Assembly: GCA_031292525.1 (NCBI GenBank)
Contig: JARLGY010000050.1
Location: forward strand, 62,001-126,000
Direction of reading: 5' to 3'
DNA: 64,000 nucleotides
DNA from: Flavipsychrobacter sp.
GTDB lineage: Bacteria > Bacteroidota > Bacteroidia > Chitinophagales > Chitinophagaceae
A model generated the notes under the pieces. The model saw nothing but the letters and a program-made list of their open reading frames with translations. It was not told where the DNA came from and did no database searches. Positions 35,399-43,558 of the stretch are shown one piece after another; position 1 is the first letter of the stretch; every line of letters begins with the position of its first letter. The position numbers and the translations under genes are program-made.

Positions 35399-36898
35399 CT
35401 ACTTATTTCCTATCATCTGATCAGCCTGTGAGCTTGAGTTGATAGTGTTGGTACTACCGTTTTGATTGACATACAATACACTGCGCCACTTAGGATTTCT
35501 AAGTTCGCCAGGTACTGTAGAATGTAATAGGGTAAAATCCGCTACCGATTCTGATGGCCTGTAAAAAAGGAACATACCATTACCAGCCTTTCTTCCGCTG
35601 CCGGGAGTAATTGCTACATCGTACACCCATATTTCGTAGGGATTAGCGCCGGCCTCATTTTCCACCTGCACACGGTCGGTCGGTTTGCCAAATCTCAAAT
35701 ATACAATACCGCGGTCAGTTTCATAACCACGGGTGGTAGCTGAGGAGAATAGCCTGTTTACTTCACGTATTTTTAGAGCATAAGCATCCCATGCCGCCTT
35801 CGGGTCATTTTTATTTATCCCGGAGAAATAATTGTAGATGAAATACCGCATGTACAATTCATCAGGCTTCTTTAAAAACCCTTTTATGGTCTGGTAGCCT
35901 ACTTGGTCACTTACGGGTATTAGCATTTTAAGTATTGCCCTCAGCTGTGGATACGTAAATTTCGATACAAAGGTAGTAGCCAGGTCCAACACGGTTACAT
36001 TTTCAAGCGCGGCTACAGATTTAACAGATGTGTCCTCTTTTGTCTTTTCAGGGTTGGGGTTGTAGCGCTGGAAAAATAATGAACTGTTGGCAACTTGCCT
36101 ATGCAGGCCGTTGACTAAAGACACATTGATATAATAATTACCCGACGCAAGTGAGGTTATTTTAAAATCGCCGAGAAAGGGCGCTACCTGGCCAGGTTTA
36201 ATAGTATCAAAACGGGAAAATCGCGGGAAGGCAGATTCGTTTTCCTTTTGCGATATAAAGGTGTGCTGCACCAATGGGTATTCATCCTTTATTGCAGTAT
36301 TAGTATTGTATAGTTCGCAGTAAAAATGTAGAAAATTGTGTCGGTCATCTACAAAATTGGTGCATAGCGGAACTTGTATGTCGTCGTTTTTTCTGAACAC
36401 ATTTTCTCCTTTTGCAGCAAATGAGGTATCCAGTAGTTCTATACCGCTAAAAAATGCCGTAACTCCGGGTTCTGCTATGGTAAAAGTATCTGTCATTACA
36501 AATTTGTTGGTAGTATCTGTAACATCTTTAAGGGTAAACGTCATAGTAAACTTCCCGCTGGGCATACCATATCGGCGCAGTTTTATTACGTTCATGGCAA
36601 GTACTTCCTGTTCAGTATTTTTAGCGGGTGTTTGTAAGGTATAGCGGTCTTCTCTTACAATGCCAGTATCAGTGCTGAAAATAATGTCTGTAGCGATCAT
36701 TGCAGACAGGGTTTTTGTCTCAGAACGTACATAGTGCAGCGACTTTGGGTTTGCCTGCCATGCCACCTCTACATATGGTTTCATAGAGCCATCGGTATCT
36801 GGAAGATAAAAGATAGTATGCGACACAACTGCTTCTATTGCGTGGGCGTGTATGGAAGAAAATAATATTAAAAGAAAAAGCCGTAGCGCTCGAGTCAT
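35399..36898 (-). CDS. GWxTD domain protein, exported
   Basis: A 499-residue protein with a signal peptide (LRLFLLILFSSIHAHAIEA). The N-terminal two thirds is beta-rich. The GWxTD domain is near residues 395-445: GYETDRGIVYLRFGKPTDRV, EIWVYD, FLFYRPSE, with the name-giving GWxTD here reading GYETD. The family occurs mostly in Bacteroidota and its role is unknown. It is divergent from the WbqC gene with a 46-bp gap, and probably co-transcribed with dapF. Confidence 0.87.
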   Translation of the reverse strand: MTRALRLFLLILFSSIHAHAIEAVVSHTIFYLPDTDGSMKPYVEVAWQANPKSLHYVRSETKTLSAMIATDIIFSTDTGIVREDRYTLQTPAKNTEQEVLAMNVIKLRRYGMPSGKFTMTFTLKDVTDTTNKFVMTDTFTIAEPGVTAFFSGIELLDTSFAAKGENVFRKNDDIQVPLCTNFVDDRHNFLHFYCELYNTNTAIKDEYPLVQHTFISQKENESAFPRFSRFDTIKPGQVAPFLGDFKITSLASGNYYINVSLVNGLHRQVANSSLFFQRYNPNPEKTKEDTSVKSVAALENVTVLDLATTFVSKFTYPQLRAILKMLIPVSDQVGYQTIKGFLKKPDELYMRYFIYNYFSGINKNDPKAAWDAYALKIREVNRLFSSATTRGYETDRGIVYLRFGKPTDRVQVENEAGANPYEIWVYDVAITPGSGRKAGNGMFLFYRPSESVADFTLLHSTVPGELRNPKWRSVLYVNQNGSTNTINSSSQADQMIGNK

Positions 36899-36944
36899 TG
36901 CAGTATTTTTCGCAAATTACTAAATCAAAACATTACCATTGTCC

Positions 36945-37565
36945 ATGCCGCACATTATTAGCTCATTTTTACCATTTCCTAATCTTAACTGGTGGGCTCA
37001 GGTGGCACAGGCAACAGAGGTGTGTTTTGACAGGGCAGAACATTTTGAGAAAATGACCCTTCGCAACCGTTACCATGTTGCCGGGGCCAATGGTGTTATA
37101 CAGCTAAGCATCCCTCTTGTTCATGGTCGTAACCAACGTACTGCCATGCGCGACGTGCAGATCAGCCACAGCGAAAAATGGCAGCAAAATCATTGGCGTA
37201 CCATTACCTCTGTTTACCGCAGGGCCCCTTATTTTGAACATTACGAGCACAGCCTTCAGGATATATACAAGCAGCAATACCACAGCCTTGTTGAGTTTAA
37301 CCTGGGAACTATAGAATGGCTGAAGGCACAAATAGGGTTTACCTTCCAGGTTATAGTTGCTGACACTTTTATAAAAGACTATGGCAAGGAATATATAGAT
37401 GTCCGAAACATCAGGTCAGACAAGACATTAGACCCGCATTTCCCTACCTACTACCAGCTATTTGCAGATCGTAATGGCTTTGCACCTAACCTTAGCTTGC
37501 TCGATCTTTTATTTTCAGAAGGCCCCTATACAGGAATATGGATAAAGAACAACCTCGTAAAATAA
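36945..37565 (+). CDS. WbqC-like family protein
   Basis: A 206-residue cytoplasmic protein. Family features are NWWAQVAQATEVCFDRAEHFEKMTLRNRYHV (in parts), GVIQLSIPLVHGRNQRTAM, KWQQNHWRTITSVYRRAPYFEHYEH and late ILFSEGPYTGIWI-like ending (LLFSEGPYTG). WbqC proteins occur in O-antigen loci, but their reaction is not firmly known. The ATG at 36945 is used; a TTG two codons upstream is the alternative. Confidence 0.88.
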   Translation: MPHIISSFLPFPNLNWWAQVAQATEVCFDRAEHFEKMTLRNRYHVAGANGVIQLSIPLVHGRNQRTAMRDVQISHSEKWQQNHWRTITSVYRRAPYFEHYEHSLQDIYKQQYHSLVEFNLGTIEWLKAQIGFTFQVIVADTFIKDYGKEYIDVRNIRSDKTLDPHFPTYYQLFADRNGFAPNLSLLDLLFSEGPYTGIWIKNNLVK

Positions 37566-37707
37566 AAGAATATCACGTTAGTCTGTTTTTCAGTTAAATA
37601 CAGTCAATTCTCCTTTTGGAGCTTTGATATAGATTTTATGCTACAATAAAGTGCAGGAATAATACATAGCCTAAAAGCAATGCTCTTTTCATAGTAAAAC
37701 CGTGGCG

Positions 37708-37917
37708 TTATTTATTTCTGCCTGCTACAACAAGTGCTATGCCTAGTACCGACACAATGGCACCTGTATATACGGGCCAGCCCACGTGTTTATTTTCTTT
37801 TTTGTCTATCTGTAATGGACCAATATCAACTACCTTTTTCTCTGTCTGGAAATTAATGCCATTGAAAACGATCATCAAAATACCTGCTATTACCAGGATC
37901 ACTCCAATTATGCGCAT
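37708..37917 (-). CDS. Small two-TM membrane protein
   Basis: A 69-residue protein: TM1 (IIGVILVIAGILMIVFNGI), a polar middle (FQTEKKVVDIGPLQIDKKENK) and TM2 (YTGAIVSVLGIALVVAGRN). The architecture matches small DUF3185-like membrane proteins common in stress-associated neighbourhoods. No function can be assigned. The 140 bp before it on the window's plus strand hold no gene. Confidence 0.7.
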   Translation of the reverse strand: MRIIGVILVIAGILMIVFNGINFQTEKKVVDIGPLQIDKKENKHVGWPVYTGAIVSVLGIALVVAGRNK

Positions 37918-38025
37918 AATGTTTGTTTAAGGTACTATTATAAAAACCGTGCTTACTGTTTAGTGTCGCTATACTGTTCCTGCAAAGGCATAGTTATTGT
38001 TGTCTGCCATCTGAAAAAACAAGCC

Positions 38026-38562
38026 ATGGAAAATTTAAAAAATAAAAAAGTAGCCATCCTAAGTGAAGAAGGTTTTGAACAGATAGAGTTGACCAGCCCT
38101 AAAGAAGCACTTGAAAAAGCTGGCGCACATGTAGATGTTATATCTCCTAAGAGTGGCAAGATAAGGGCGTGGAATAAAACAGATTGGGGCATTGAAATAA
38201 AAGTAGATAAAGTATTAGGCAGCGCTGATCCTGACGATTATGATGCACTGGTACTACCTGGTGGGGTAATGAATCCAGACAAACTAAGGCGTAATGAAGA
38301 TGCCGTAATTTTTGCAAAGGTGTTCCTGGAATCAGGTAAACCAGTAGCAGCAATTTGCCATGGACCACAAACACTTATCGAAACGGGATTACTAAGTGGG
38401 AAAAAAATGACCTCTTTCCCATCTTTGCAAACTGACCTTAAAAATGCTGGTGTGGAATGGGTAGATGAAGAAATGGTGCACGATGATAATCTCATTACTA
38501 GTCGCAAACCCACTGATCTTGAAGCATTTAATAGTGAATTGATTAAAGCGTTGTCTAAGTAA
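38026..38562 (+). CDS. DJ-1/PfpI family (type 1 glutamine amidotransferase-like)
   Basis: A 178-residue protein of the PfpI/YhbO group. It has VAILSEEGFEQIELTSP (conserved Glu), ALVLPGG, and the nucleophile elbow VAAICHGPQTLIE with Cys near residue 105 and adjacent His. Related proteins act as deglycases, chaperones or hydrolases under stress; which applies cannot be told. The ATG at 38026 is chosen; the frame opens 63 bp earlier but that stretch is not family-like. Neighbours (DUF4142, DUF892, Ku) support a stress role. Confidence 0.9.
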   Translation: MENLKNKKVAILSEEGFEQIELTSPKEALEKAGAHVDVISPKSGKIRAWNKTDWGIEIKVDKVLGSADPDDYDALVLPGGVMNPDKLRRNEDAVIFAKVFLESGKPVAAICHGPQTLIETGLLSGKKMTSFPSLQTDLKNAGVEWVDEEMVHDDNLITSRKPTDLEAFNSELIKALSK

Positions 38563-38660
38563 AATCGGTGGAGATAAACCTGACGGTATTCTGATTACTC
38601 ATAAATTATTTTTTGCAGGCATAATTTTTTTATTATGAGCCTTTATAAAACAAACAAATT

Positions 38661-39281
38661 ATGAAACCAACCATCCAATTATTAAATGTTTTATCAGTTT
38701 GTGCGTTACTTTCAGTAAGTGCATGCAACAATTCTTCAAACAAAACATCAAGTACCGCTGATACCGTTACTACAAGGGTAGATACAGCTATGCAGGATGT
38801 AAAGCAAGCAGCGCAAAACGTAGCAAGCGACGTCCGTGATGCCATGGTAAGTAATCCGGATAGCAGTTTTGTGGTAAAGGCAGCTTTAGCAAACAATGAA
38901 GAGTTGGCGCTACTACAGGCAGGTGCAGATAACGGAGGCAAAGAAGTGAAAATGCATGCTAAGATGATGATGGCAGATCATAAAAAATTAGGTGCTAAAG
39001 TGAAGGCCTATTCTGCCGGTAAGAACTATGTACTCCCCGAAGGCGACGATGGCAAATCGCAGGACGATCTGAGTAGCCTGAATAAAAACAACAAAGGTGC
39101 AGACTGGGATAAAGCTTGGTTGAGCCTGATGGTGGATAAGCATGATGGTGCTATCAGTCTTTTTGAAAAAGGCCAGAACGATGTGAAAGATGCTGACCTG
39201 AAAGCAATAATAACAGATGCATTGCCTACGCTGCACAAACACCACGATATGGTGAAGCAAGCATACGACAACATGAAATAA
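38661..39281 (+). CDS. DUF4142 lipoprotein
   Basis: A 206-residue lipoprotein with lipobox SVSAC (Cys22), a Ser/Thr-rich linker and a helical DUF4142 domain (about residues 70-206), a ferritin-like four-helix pattern: DSSFVVKAALANNEELALLQ, KMHAKMMMADHKKLGAKVKAY, LSLMVDKHDGAISLFEK, LPTLHKHHDMVKQAY. The many His residues at helix positions suggest metal binding, but this is not shown. It is followed by a terminator. Confidence 0.9.
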   Translation: MKPTIQLLNVLSVCALLSVSACNNSSNKTSSTADTVTTRVDTAMQDVKQAAQNVASDVRDAMVSNPDSSFVVKAALANNEELALLQAGADNGGKEVKMHAKMMMADHKKLGAKVKAYSAGKNYVLPEGDDGKSQDDLSSLNKNNKGADWDKAWLSLMVDKHDGAISLFEKGQNDVKDADLKAIITDALPTLHKHHDMVKQAYDNMK

Positions 39282-39300
39282 AAATAAACACCAAACGTAA

Positions 39301-39335
39301 ATGAGCGTTAGTTAAAATAATAGCGCTCATTTTTT
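39301..39335 (+). terminator. Rho-independent terminator after the DUF4142 gene
   Basis: ATGAGCGTTA (39301-39310) pairs with TAGCGCTCAT (39321-39330) with one G-U/mismatch position, 10-nt loop, followed by TTTTT. Confidence 0.85.
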
Positions 39336-39382
39336 ATGTATATCTATCACCATTATAAACAACAATAATAAACATTACCATC

Positions 39383-40027
39383 ATGGCAAAAGCAGTAGCT
39401 ACAAAAAAAGCGCCGGTTAAAAGTGCACCAGGAAAAGGTGCCGCGCCCAAACCTACAACCTCTAAGAGTGCCCCTAAGAGCGCACCATCTGCATCCACCC
39501 GTAGTGCGAAGCAGGCCACAAACAATGGTTCTATGCTGGAAGAGTTTTTTGCTGGCGAGCTGAAGGACATTTACTGGGCTGAAAAGCACTTGGTCAAGAC
39601 CTTGCCTAAAATGCAAAAGGCTGCAACCTCACCTGCTTTGCAACAAGCATTTGCAGACCATCTGGAGACCACCAAGACCCACGTGTCTCGCCTGGAAGAG
39701 GTATTTGCTTTAATGGGCAAAAAGCCGCAAGCAAAGAAATGCGATGCAATGGCAGGCATTACTGAAGAAGGTAGCGGCATAATAGACGAAACCGAAAAGG
39801 GAACAGCCACCCGCGATGTAGGTTTGGTACTTGCAGGACAAAAGGTAGAACACTACGAAATATCTACCTATGGCGGTTTGGCACAACTGGCACGCACCTT
39901 GGGCAAAAACGATGTTGCAGAATTGCTGGAAGCAACCCTTGGCGAAGAAAAAGAAGCCGATAGCTTGCTTACACAGATTGCAGAGAATAACATTAATTAC
40001 CAGGCTAGCGAAGAGAAAGAGGATTAA
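39383..40027 (+). CDS. DUF892 (YciE/YciF-type) ferritin-like protein with a basic N-terminal tail
   Basis: A 214-residue protein. Residues 1-50 are a low-complexity Lys/Ala/Pro/Ser tail (KAVATKKAPVKSAPGKG and KSAPKSAPSAS), like histone-H1-type tails. Residues 51-210 are the DUF892 four-helix domain: MLEEFFAGELKDIYWAEKHL, LPKMQKAATSPALQQAF, HYEISTYGGLAQLARTLG and TLGEEKEADSLLTQIAE, with Glu and His residues placed like a ferritin-like di-metal site. Members are induced by osmotic or general stress in other bacteria. The tail is not typical of YciE/YciF and suggests DNA or RNA contact. Terminator just downstream. Confidence 0.9.
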   Translation: MAKAVATKKAPVKSAPGKGAAPKPTTSKSAPKSAPSASTRSAKQATNNGSMLEEFFAGELKDIYWAEKHLVKTLPKMQKAATSPALQQAFADHLETTKTHVSRLEEVFALMGKKPQAKKCDAMAGITEEGSGIIDETEKGTATRDVGLVLAGQKVEHYEISTYGGLAQLARTLGKNDVAELLEATLGEEKEADSLLTQIAENNINYQASEEKED

Positions 40028-40043
40028 TTCATTAGTTTAATGC

Positions 40044-40073
40044 AAGGAGGCCGCTTATGTGGCCTCCTTTTTT
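40044..40073 (+). terminator. Rho-independent terminator after the DUF892 gene
   Basis: AAGGAGGCC (40044-40052) and GGCCTCCTT (40061-40069) form a 9-bp perfect stem followed by a T run. It ends 12 bp before the nei-like start codon. Confidence 0.9.
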
Positions 40074-40084
40074 AATTGCATATT

Positions 40085-40819
40085 ATGCCCGAAGGTCCAT
40101 CTATTGTTATTCTTAAAGAACTAACCCAACAATTTACGGGCAAGAAAATAATTGGGGTAAGCGGTAATACTAAAGAAGATAAAGACCGCTTGCTGAACCA
40201 GAAGATTATAGCCATAAAAAGTTGGGGCAAGCACTACCTTATTTGCTTTAAAGATTTCACCGTACGGATACACCTGATGATGTTTGGGAGTTATGCCATA
40301 AATGAAGAGAAAGAAGGCAGGGAATCCCGCCTAAGCCTGCAGTTCAAGAATGGTAGCCTCAACTTTTATACATGTGCAGTTAAGTTTATAGAGGGAGACA
40401 TTAATGACACTTACGATTGGTCAGCTGATATAATGTCGCCGGATTGGGATACTGCAAAAGCCAGGAAGAAGCTGAAAGCCGCACCGGACTTGCTGGTTTG
40501 CGATGCCCTGCTGAAGCAGGATATATTTGCGGGATCGGGCAACATAATTAAGTGCGAAGTACTGTGGCGTGTGCGGCTACATCCTTTAAATACAGTAGGC
40601 AATCTGCCTGCGCCGCAACTCAAACAGCTCATCAATGAAACCCATAATTATGCGTTCGATTTCCTGGAGTGGAAGAAGGAATACACACTACGGCAACATT
40701 GGCAGGCATATGCTAAAAAGATATGCCCACGCTGCAATATTCCATTAGTAAAAGAACACCTGGGCAAAACCAACAGGCGTACATTTTATTGCTGGAATTG
40801 CCAGCTGATATATGAATAA
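40085..40819 (+). CDS. nei: Endonuclease VIII-like DNA glycosylase
   Basis: Removes oxidised bases and nicks the abasic site. The ATG at 40085 is fixed by the catalytic N-terminus PEGPSIVILKEL: Met removal exposes Pro as Schiff-base nucleophile with Glu as partner. A frame extension by three residues upstream would abolish this. The conserved lysine region is KSWGKHYLICF, the H2TH region DALLKQDIFAGSGNIIKCEVLW, and a C-terminal zinc finger is CPRC...CWNC. The 244-residue length fits. Nei is favoured over Fpg by the overall wording, but the two are close. It is convergent with the LigD-PE/Ku genes. Confidence 0.9.
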   Translation: MPEGPSIVILKELTQQFTGKKIIGVSGNTKEDKDRLLNQKIIAIKSWGKHYLICFKDFTVRIHLMMFGSYAINEEKEGRESRLSLQFKNGSLNFYTCAVKFIEGDINDTYDWSADIMSPDWDTAKARKKLKAAPDLLVCDALLKQDIFAGSGNIIKCEVLWRVRLHPLNTVGNLPAPQLKQLINETHNYAFDFLEWKKEYTLRQHWQAYAKKICPRCNIPLVKEHLGKTNRRTFYCWNCQLIYE

Positions 40820-40821
40820 CA

Positions 40822-41460
40822 CTACGATTTTTTAATAGCCTTCTTTGCCACCTTTTTTGTTGCTATTGCTTTGGGTACGGCTGCTTTCTTTGCTGCACGT
40901 TTCCTGGTATATTCAAGTGAACTTTTCTTTGCGTAGTCCTCGCTGTTGTAAGGCTCTTGTGTAGCATATTGATCTTTGTGTTTGATGAGTAGCCAGCTTT
41001 TATCCTCGCCTTTAAATTTTACCAGTGCAAAGCTGCCTTTCAAATGTCGCCCCTTTATGGTGAATTTTATACTACCTGCTTCCAGGTTCTTAGCAAACTG
41101 TGCCGCTGTTATGGGTTGCTGATGCTCATCTTCGGGTGTGTAGGTGCCATGGTCCCATACATCTACATGGCCAGCGCCATAGTTGCCTGTTGGTATATCG
41201 CCTTCAAATGTAGCATAGCTAATAGGGTGGTCTTCTACCTGCATAGCCAGTCTTCTGTCGGCTGGGTTTAAAGATGGCCCCTTGGGTATAGCCCAACTTT
41301 TTAATGTACCATCCAGCTCCAGCCTGAAGTCGTAATGCAGGTGCGATGCATGGTGGCGCTGCACTACAAATATCAGGTCGTGCTTACCCCGTTTAACTTT
41401 GCCCTCAGGTTCAGGTGTGTTATCAAAATTGCGTTTCTCCTTATATTTTACTAGTGTCAT
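40822..41460 (-). CDS. Stand-alone LigD-type 3'-phosphoesterase domain protein with basic C-terminal tail
   Basis: A 212-residue protein with the 3'-end processing module of DNA ligase D and no ligase or polymerase domain. The active-site string is HHASHLHYDFRLELDG, giving His36, His42 and Asp44, with further His in MQVEDHPISYATFEGDIP. FVVQRHH and SWAIPKGPS are also diagnostic. It removes 3' phosphates/ribonucleosides from DNA ends in the NHEJ pathway. From about residue 181 the protein is a Lys/Ala-rich tail (TRKRAAKKAAVPKAIATKK), likely DNA-binding. It follows ku by 2 bp, so they are one operon. Confidence 0.92.
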   Translation of the reverse strand: MTLVKYKEKRNFDNTPEPEGKVKRGKHDLIFVVQRHHASHLHYDFRLELDGTLKSWAIPKGPSLNPADRRLAMQVEDHPISYATFEGDIPTGNYGAGHVDVWDHGTYTPEDEHQQPITAAQFAKNLEAGSIKFTIKGRHLKGSFALVKFKGEDKSWLLIKHKDQYATQEPYNSEDYAKKSSLEYTRKRAAKKAAVPKAIATKKVAKKAIKKS

Positions 41461-41462
41461 AG

Positions 41463-42239
41463 TTATCCTGCCTTTTTGGTTTTCAAGCTCTCCTTCAGTT
41501 GAGACATGATATCAGTAGTATTGTTCTTCACCATCTTAAACTTAGGCTGTGCTATCTTCTTGCCTTTAGCTTTGGCATGTATCAGTTTCAGCAACTCGTC
41601 ATTGTAGGTGTCTTTGTATTTGGTTATGTCAAACTTCTTGGGTGTAAGCTGATTAATGAGCGAAATGGCCATTTTCAACTCTGCCGGTTTTACAGACGAT
41701 GCTGCTGGTATTTTAAGATCCTCGGCAGAACGTATATCTTCAGCAAACCTCATTTTTACAAGGGTTATTATGCCTTCCGGCGCAGCCTTCAGCAGGCACA
41801 GATTTTCTTTAGTGCGCATCACAAAAGCTCCTATGGCTACCTTGCCTGTTTCTTCAAGCGCTTTGTGCAGCAATGCATATGCCTTTTCACCGCCCTTGCC
41901 GGGCTCCAGGTAGTATGGGGTGTCAAAGTACATGGTGTCTATATCGGTCTCCAGTACAAACTCGTTTATGTTGATGACCTTACTTTTTTCCGGGCTGGCC
42001 TTCTCAAAGTCTTCGTCTGTTACCTCTATATAGGTATCCTCGTACTTGTAGCCTTTTATAATGTCTTCCCAGGGCACTACCTTACCGGTGCTTTCATTTA
42101 CGCGCTGGTATTTTATGTTGGCGTGGTTACGTTTATCCAGCATATCCAGGTCCAGCGTAGCTGTCTCTGTGGCGCTGTATATCCTCACGGGTATGTTTAC
42201 CAGTCCAAAGCCTATAGCTCCTGTCCATATAGCACGCAT
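41463..42239 (-). CDS. ku: Ku protein (NHEJ)
   Basis: Binds DNA ends as a homodimer and recruits ligase and processing enzymes. A 258-residue bacterial Ku with MRAIWTGAIGFGLVNIPVRIYSA-type start (in parts IWTGAIGFGLVNIPV), the core IKYQRVNESTGKVVPWEDIIKGY (IKYQRVNESTGK), YYLEPGKGGEKAYALL and ALEETGKVAIGAFVMRTKE. It ends in a short basic stretch. It is 2 bp upstream of the phosphoesterase gene. A ligase partner is not in this window. Confidence 0.95.
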   Translation of the reverse strand: MRAIWTGAIGFGLVNIPVRIYSATETATLDLDMLDKRNHANIKYQRVNESTGKVVPWEDIIKGYKYEDTYIEVTDEDFEKASPEKSKVININEFVLETDIDTMYFDTPYYLEPGKGGEKAYALLHKALEETGKVAIGAFVMRTKENLCLLKAAPEGIITLVKMRFAEDIRSAEDLKIPAASSVKPAELKMAISLINQLTPKKFDITKYKDTYNDELLKLIHAKAKGKKIAQPKFKMVKNNTTDIMSQLKESLKTKKAG

Positions 42240-42282
42240 ATTGTATAAGTATTAGGTTTCTATACAAGTAAAAAATATGCCA

Positions 42283-43023
42283 TCAGGGTTGTGTTAGGTG
42301 CAGCAAGGTTCGGGCATTGTCTATTGCATTGCCATAGTAGCAGTTATTAAAATACACCCATACGTCGTGCCCAGCCTGCAACCACGTCCTTATTTCTTCG
42401 CCGTAGTACACCATCAGTTCATCAGAGTACCTGGACTGGTACAGCACTTCCGGCCCGTGAAATCGTAAATAAACTACATGGGCCGTTACTTGCTCTGCAT
42501 ACGGAAACCCTACCCCCGATTGCGATATCACCCACGCTATATTATATTCCCGCAAAAGTTCCATAGCCCCCGCAGCCAGCCAGCTCTCATGCCGGGCTTC
42601 CAGCGCTATCTCATAATCGGCGTACTTTTTTTTTAGCACCTCAAAAAAATGCCGCACTATATCCTCCTCAAATGCAAGTGATGGGGGTAGTTGCACTAAT
42701 ACCGGCCCCAGGTGCTCCTTTATATGGCTAAACACACCAAAGAACTTTTCAAGTGCATCCTCCGGACCTTTCAGTTTCTGCACATGCGTCAGGTACTTGC
42801 TTATTTTTGGGCAAAATTTAAACCCTTCAGGCACCTGCTTCACCCAGTTTTGCACCGTTTTTACACGGGGCAGCCTGTAGAAGCTGCTGTTGATCTCTGT
42901 TGTGTCGAAAGATTGGGCATAGATGGCCAGCCAGTCGGGCGACCGGGTATTGTATGGGTAAAATATGCCCAGCCAGTCAAAATAACTCCATCCGCTTATG
43001 CCTATACGCACCTTTCCTGTCAT
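42283..43023 (-). CDS. DUF72 domain protein
   Basis: A 246-residue TIM-barrel-like protein: start VRIGISGWSYFDWLGIFYP, FDTTEINSSFYRLP, FKFCPKISKYLTH, LGPVLVQLPPS, YEIALEARHESWL, VYLRFHGP, and WVYFNNCYYGNAIDNA at the end, all family blocks. DUF72 often occurs near repair or stress genes but has no settled function. It is 43 bp upstream of ku on the same strand and possibly co-transcribed. Confidence 0.9.
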   Translation of the reverse strand: MTGKVRIGISGWSYFDWLGIFYPYNTRSPDWLAIYAQSFDTTEINSSFYRLPRVKTVQNWVKQVPEGFKFCPKISKYLTHVQKLKGPEDALEKFFGVFSHIKEHLGPVLVQLPPSLAFEEDIVRHFFEVLKKKYADYEIALEARHESWLAAGAMELLREYNIAWVISQSGVGFPYAEQVTAHVVYLRFHGPEVLYQSRYSDELMVYYGEEIRTWLQAGHDVWVYFNNCYYGNAIDNARTLLHLTQP

Positions 43024-43084
43024 TTTTTTGTGGAATTTTTATGAGCAATTAGGCAAAACTTATACACATTGCACCGTTTTTATA

Positions 43085-43558
43085 ATGAACTTTATAGCAA
43101 ACACCAACATAATGCCCGCAAAATTTTTTGAACAGGAGATAAAGTCAGGGTTGAGTGATAAAAGAAAACTATCAGCATACCTGGACAGTGTAGTGAGTAC
43201 TCACTTACCCGAAGTAACAGATACCGAGCTTACCTATATATTTTGCTCAGACGAAAGGCTGTTGCAAATGAATCAACAATTCCTGGCGCACGATACACTC
43301 ACAGATATCATTACCTTTGACATGAGCGAACACAAAGCTGAGCTGGAAGGTGAAATATATATAAGCGTGGACCGTGTGAAGGAAAACGCAGAAAAATACA
43401 ATGTGAGCTACCAAAACGAGCTGCATAGGGTTATATTTCATGGAGCTTTGCACCTTTGTGGCTTTAAAGACAAAAACGAAGAGGATAAAAAGATAATGCG
43501 CCAGAAAGAAGACGAATGCCTGGCTGCATACCTAAAGGAAACTGTACATGCAAATTGA
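43085..43558 (+). CDS. ybeY: rRNA maturation endoribonuclease YbeY
   Basis: A 157-residue zinc RNase acting in 16S rRNA maturation and ribosome quality control. The metal site is VIFHGALHLCGFKDKNE (two His in HGxLH, with a further ligand after GF). ITYIF-like TYIFCSDERLLQMNQQFLAHDT and DIITFDMS precede it. Length agrees with E. coli (155). Start at 43085 is taken; an ATG at 43112 is the alternative. It overlaps the downstream pseudouridine synthase by 11 bp. Confidence 0.94.
   Translation: MNFIANTNIMPAKFFEQEIKSGLSDKRKLSAYLDSVVSTHLPEVTDTELTYIFCSDERLLQMNQQFLAHDTLTDIITFDMSEHKAELEGEIYISVDRVKENAEKYNVSYQNELHRVIFHGALHLCGFKDKNEEDKKIMRQKEDECLAAYLKETVHAN

Noticed and set aside
38598-38639. Inverted repeat CTCATAA/TTATGAG between PfpI and DUF4142 genes
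   Set aside because: Only 7 bp stem with a 28-bp AT-rich loop; likely chance in this composition.
41499-42248. 249-residue plus-strand frame opposite ku
   Set aside because: Ku motifs on the minus strand are unambiguous; the other strand reads as low-information Phe/Tyr/Cys-rich sequence.
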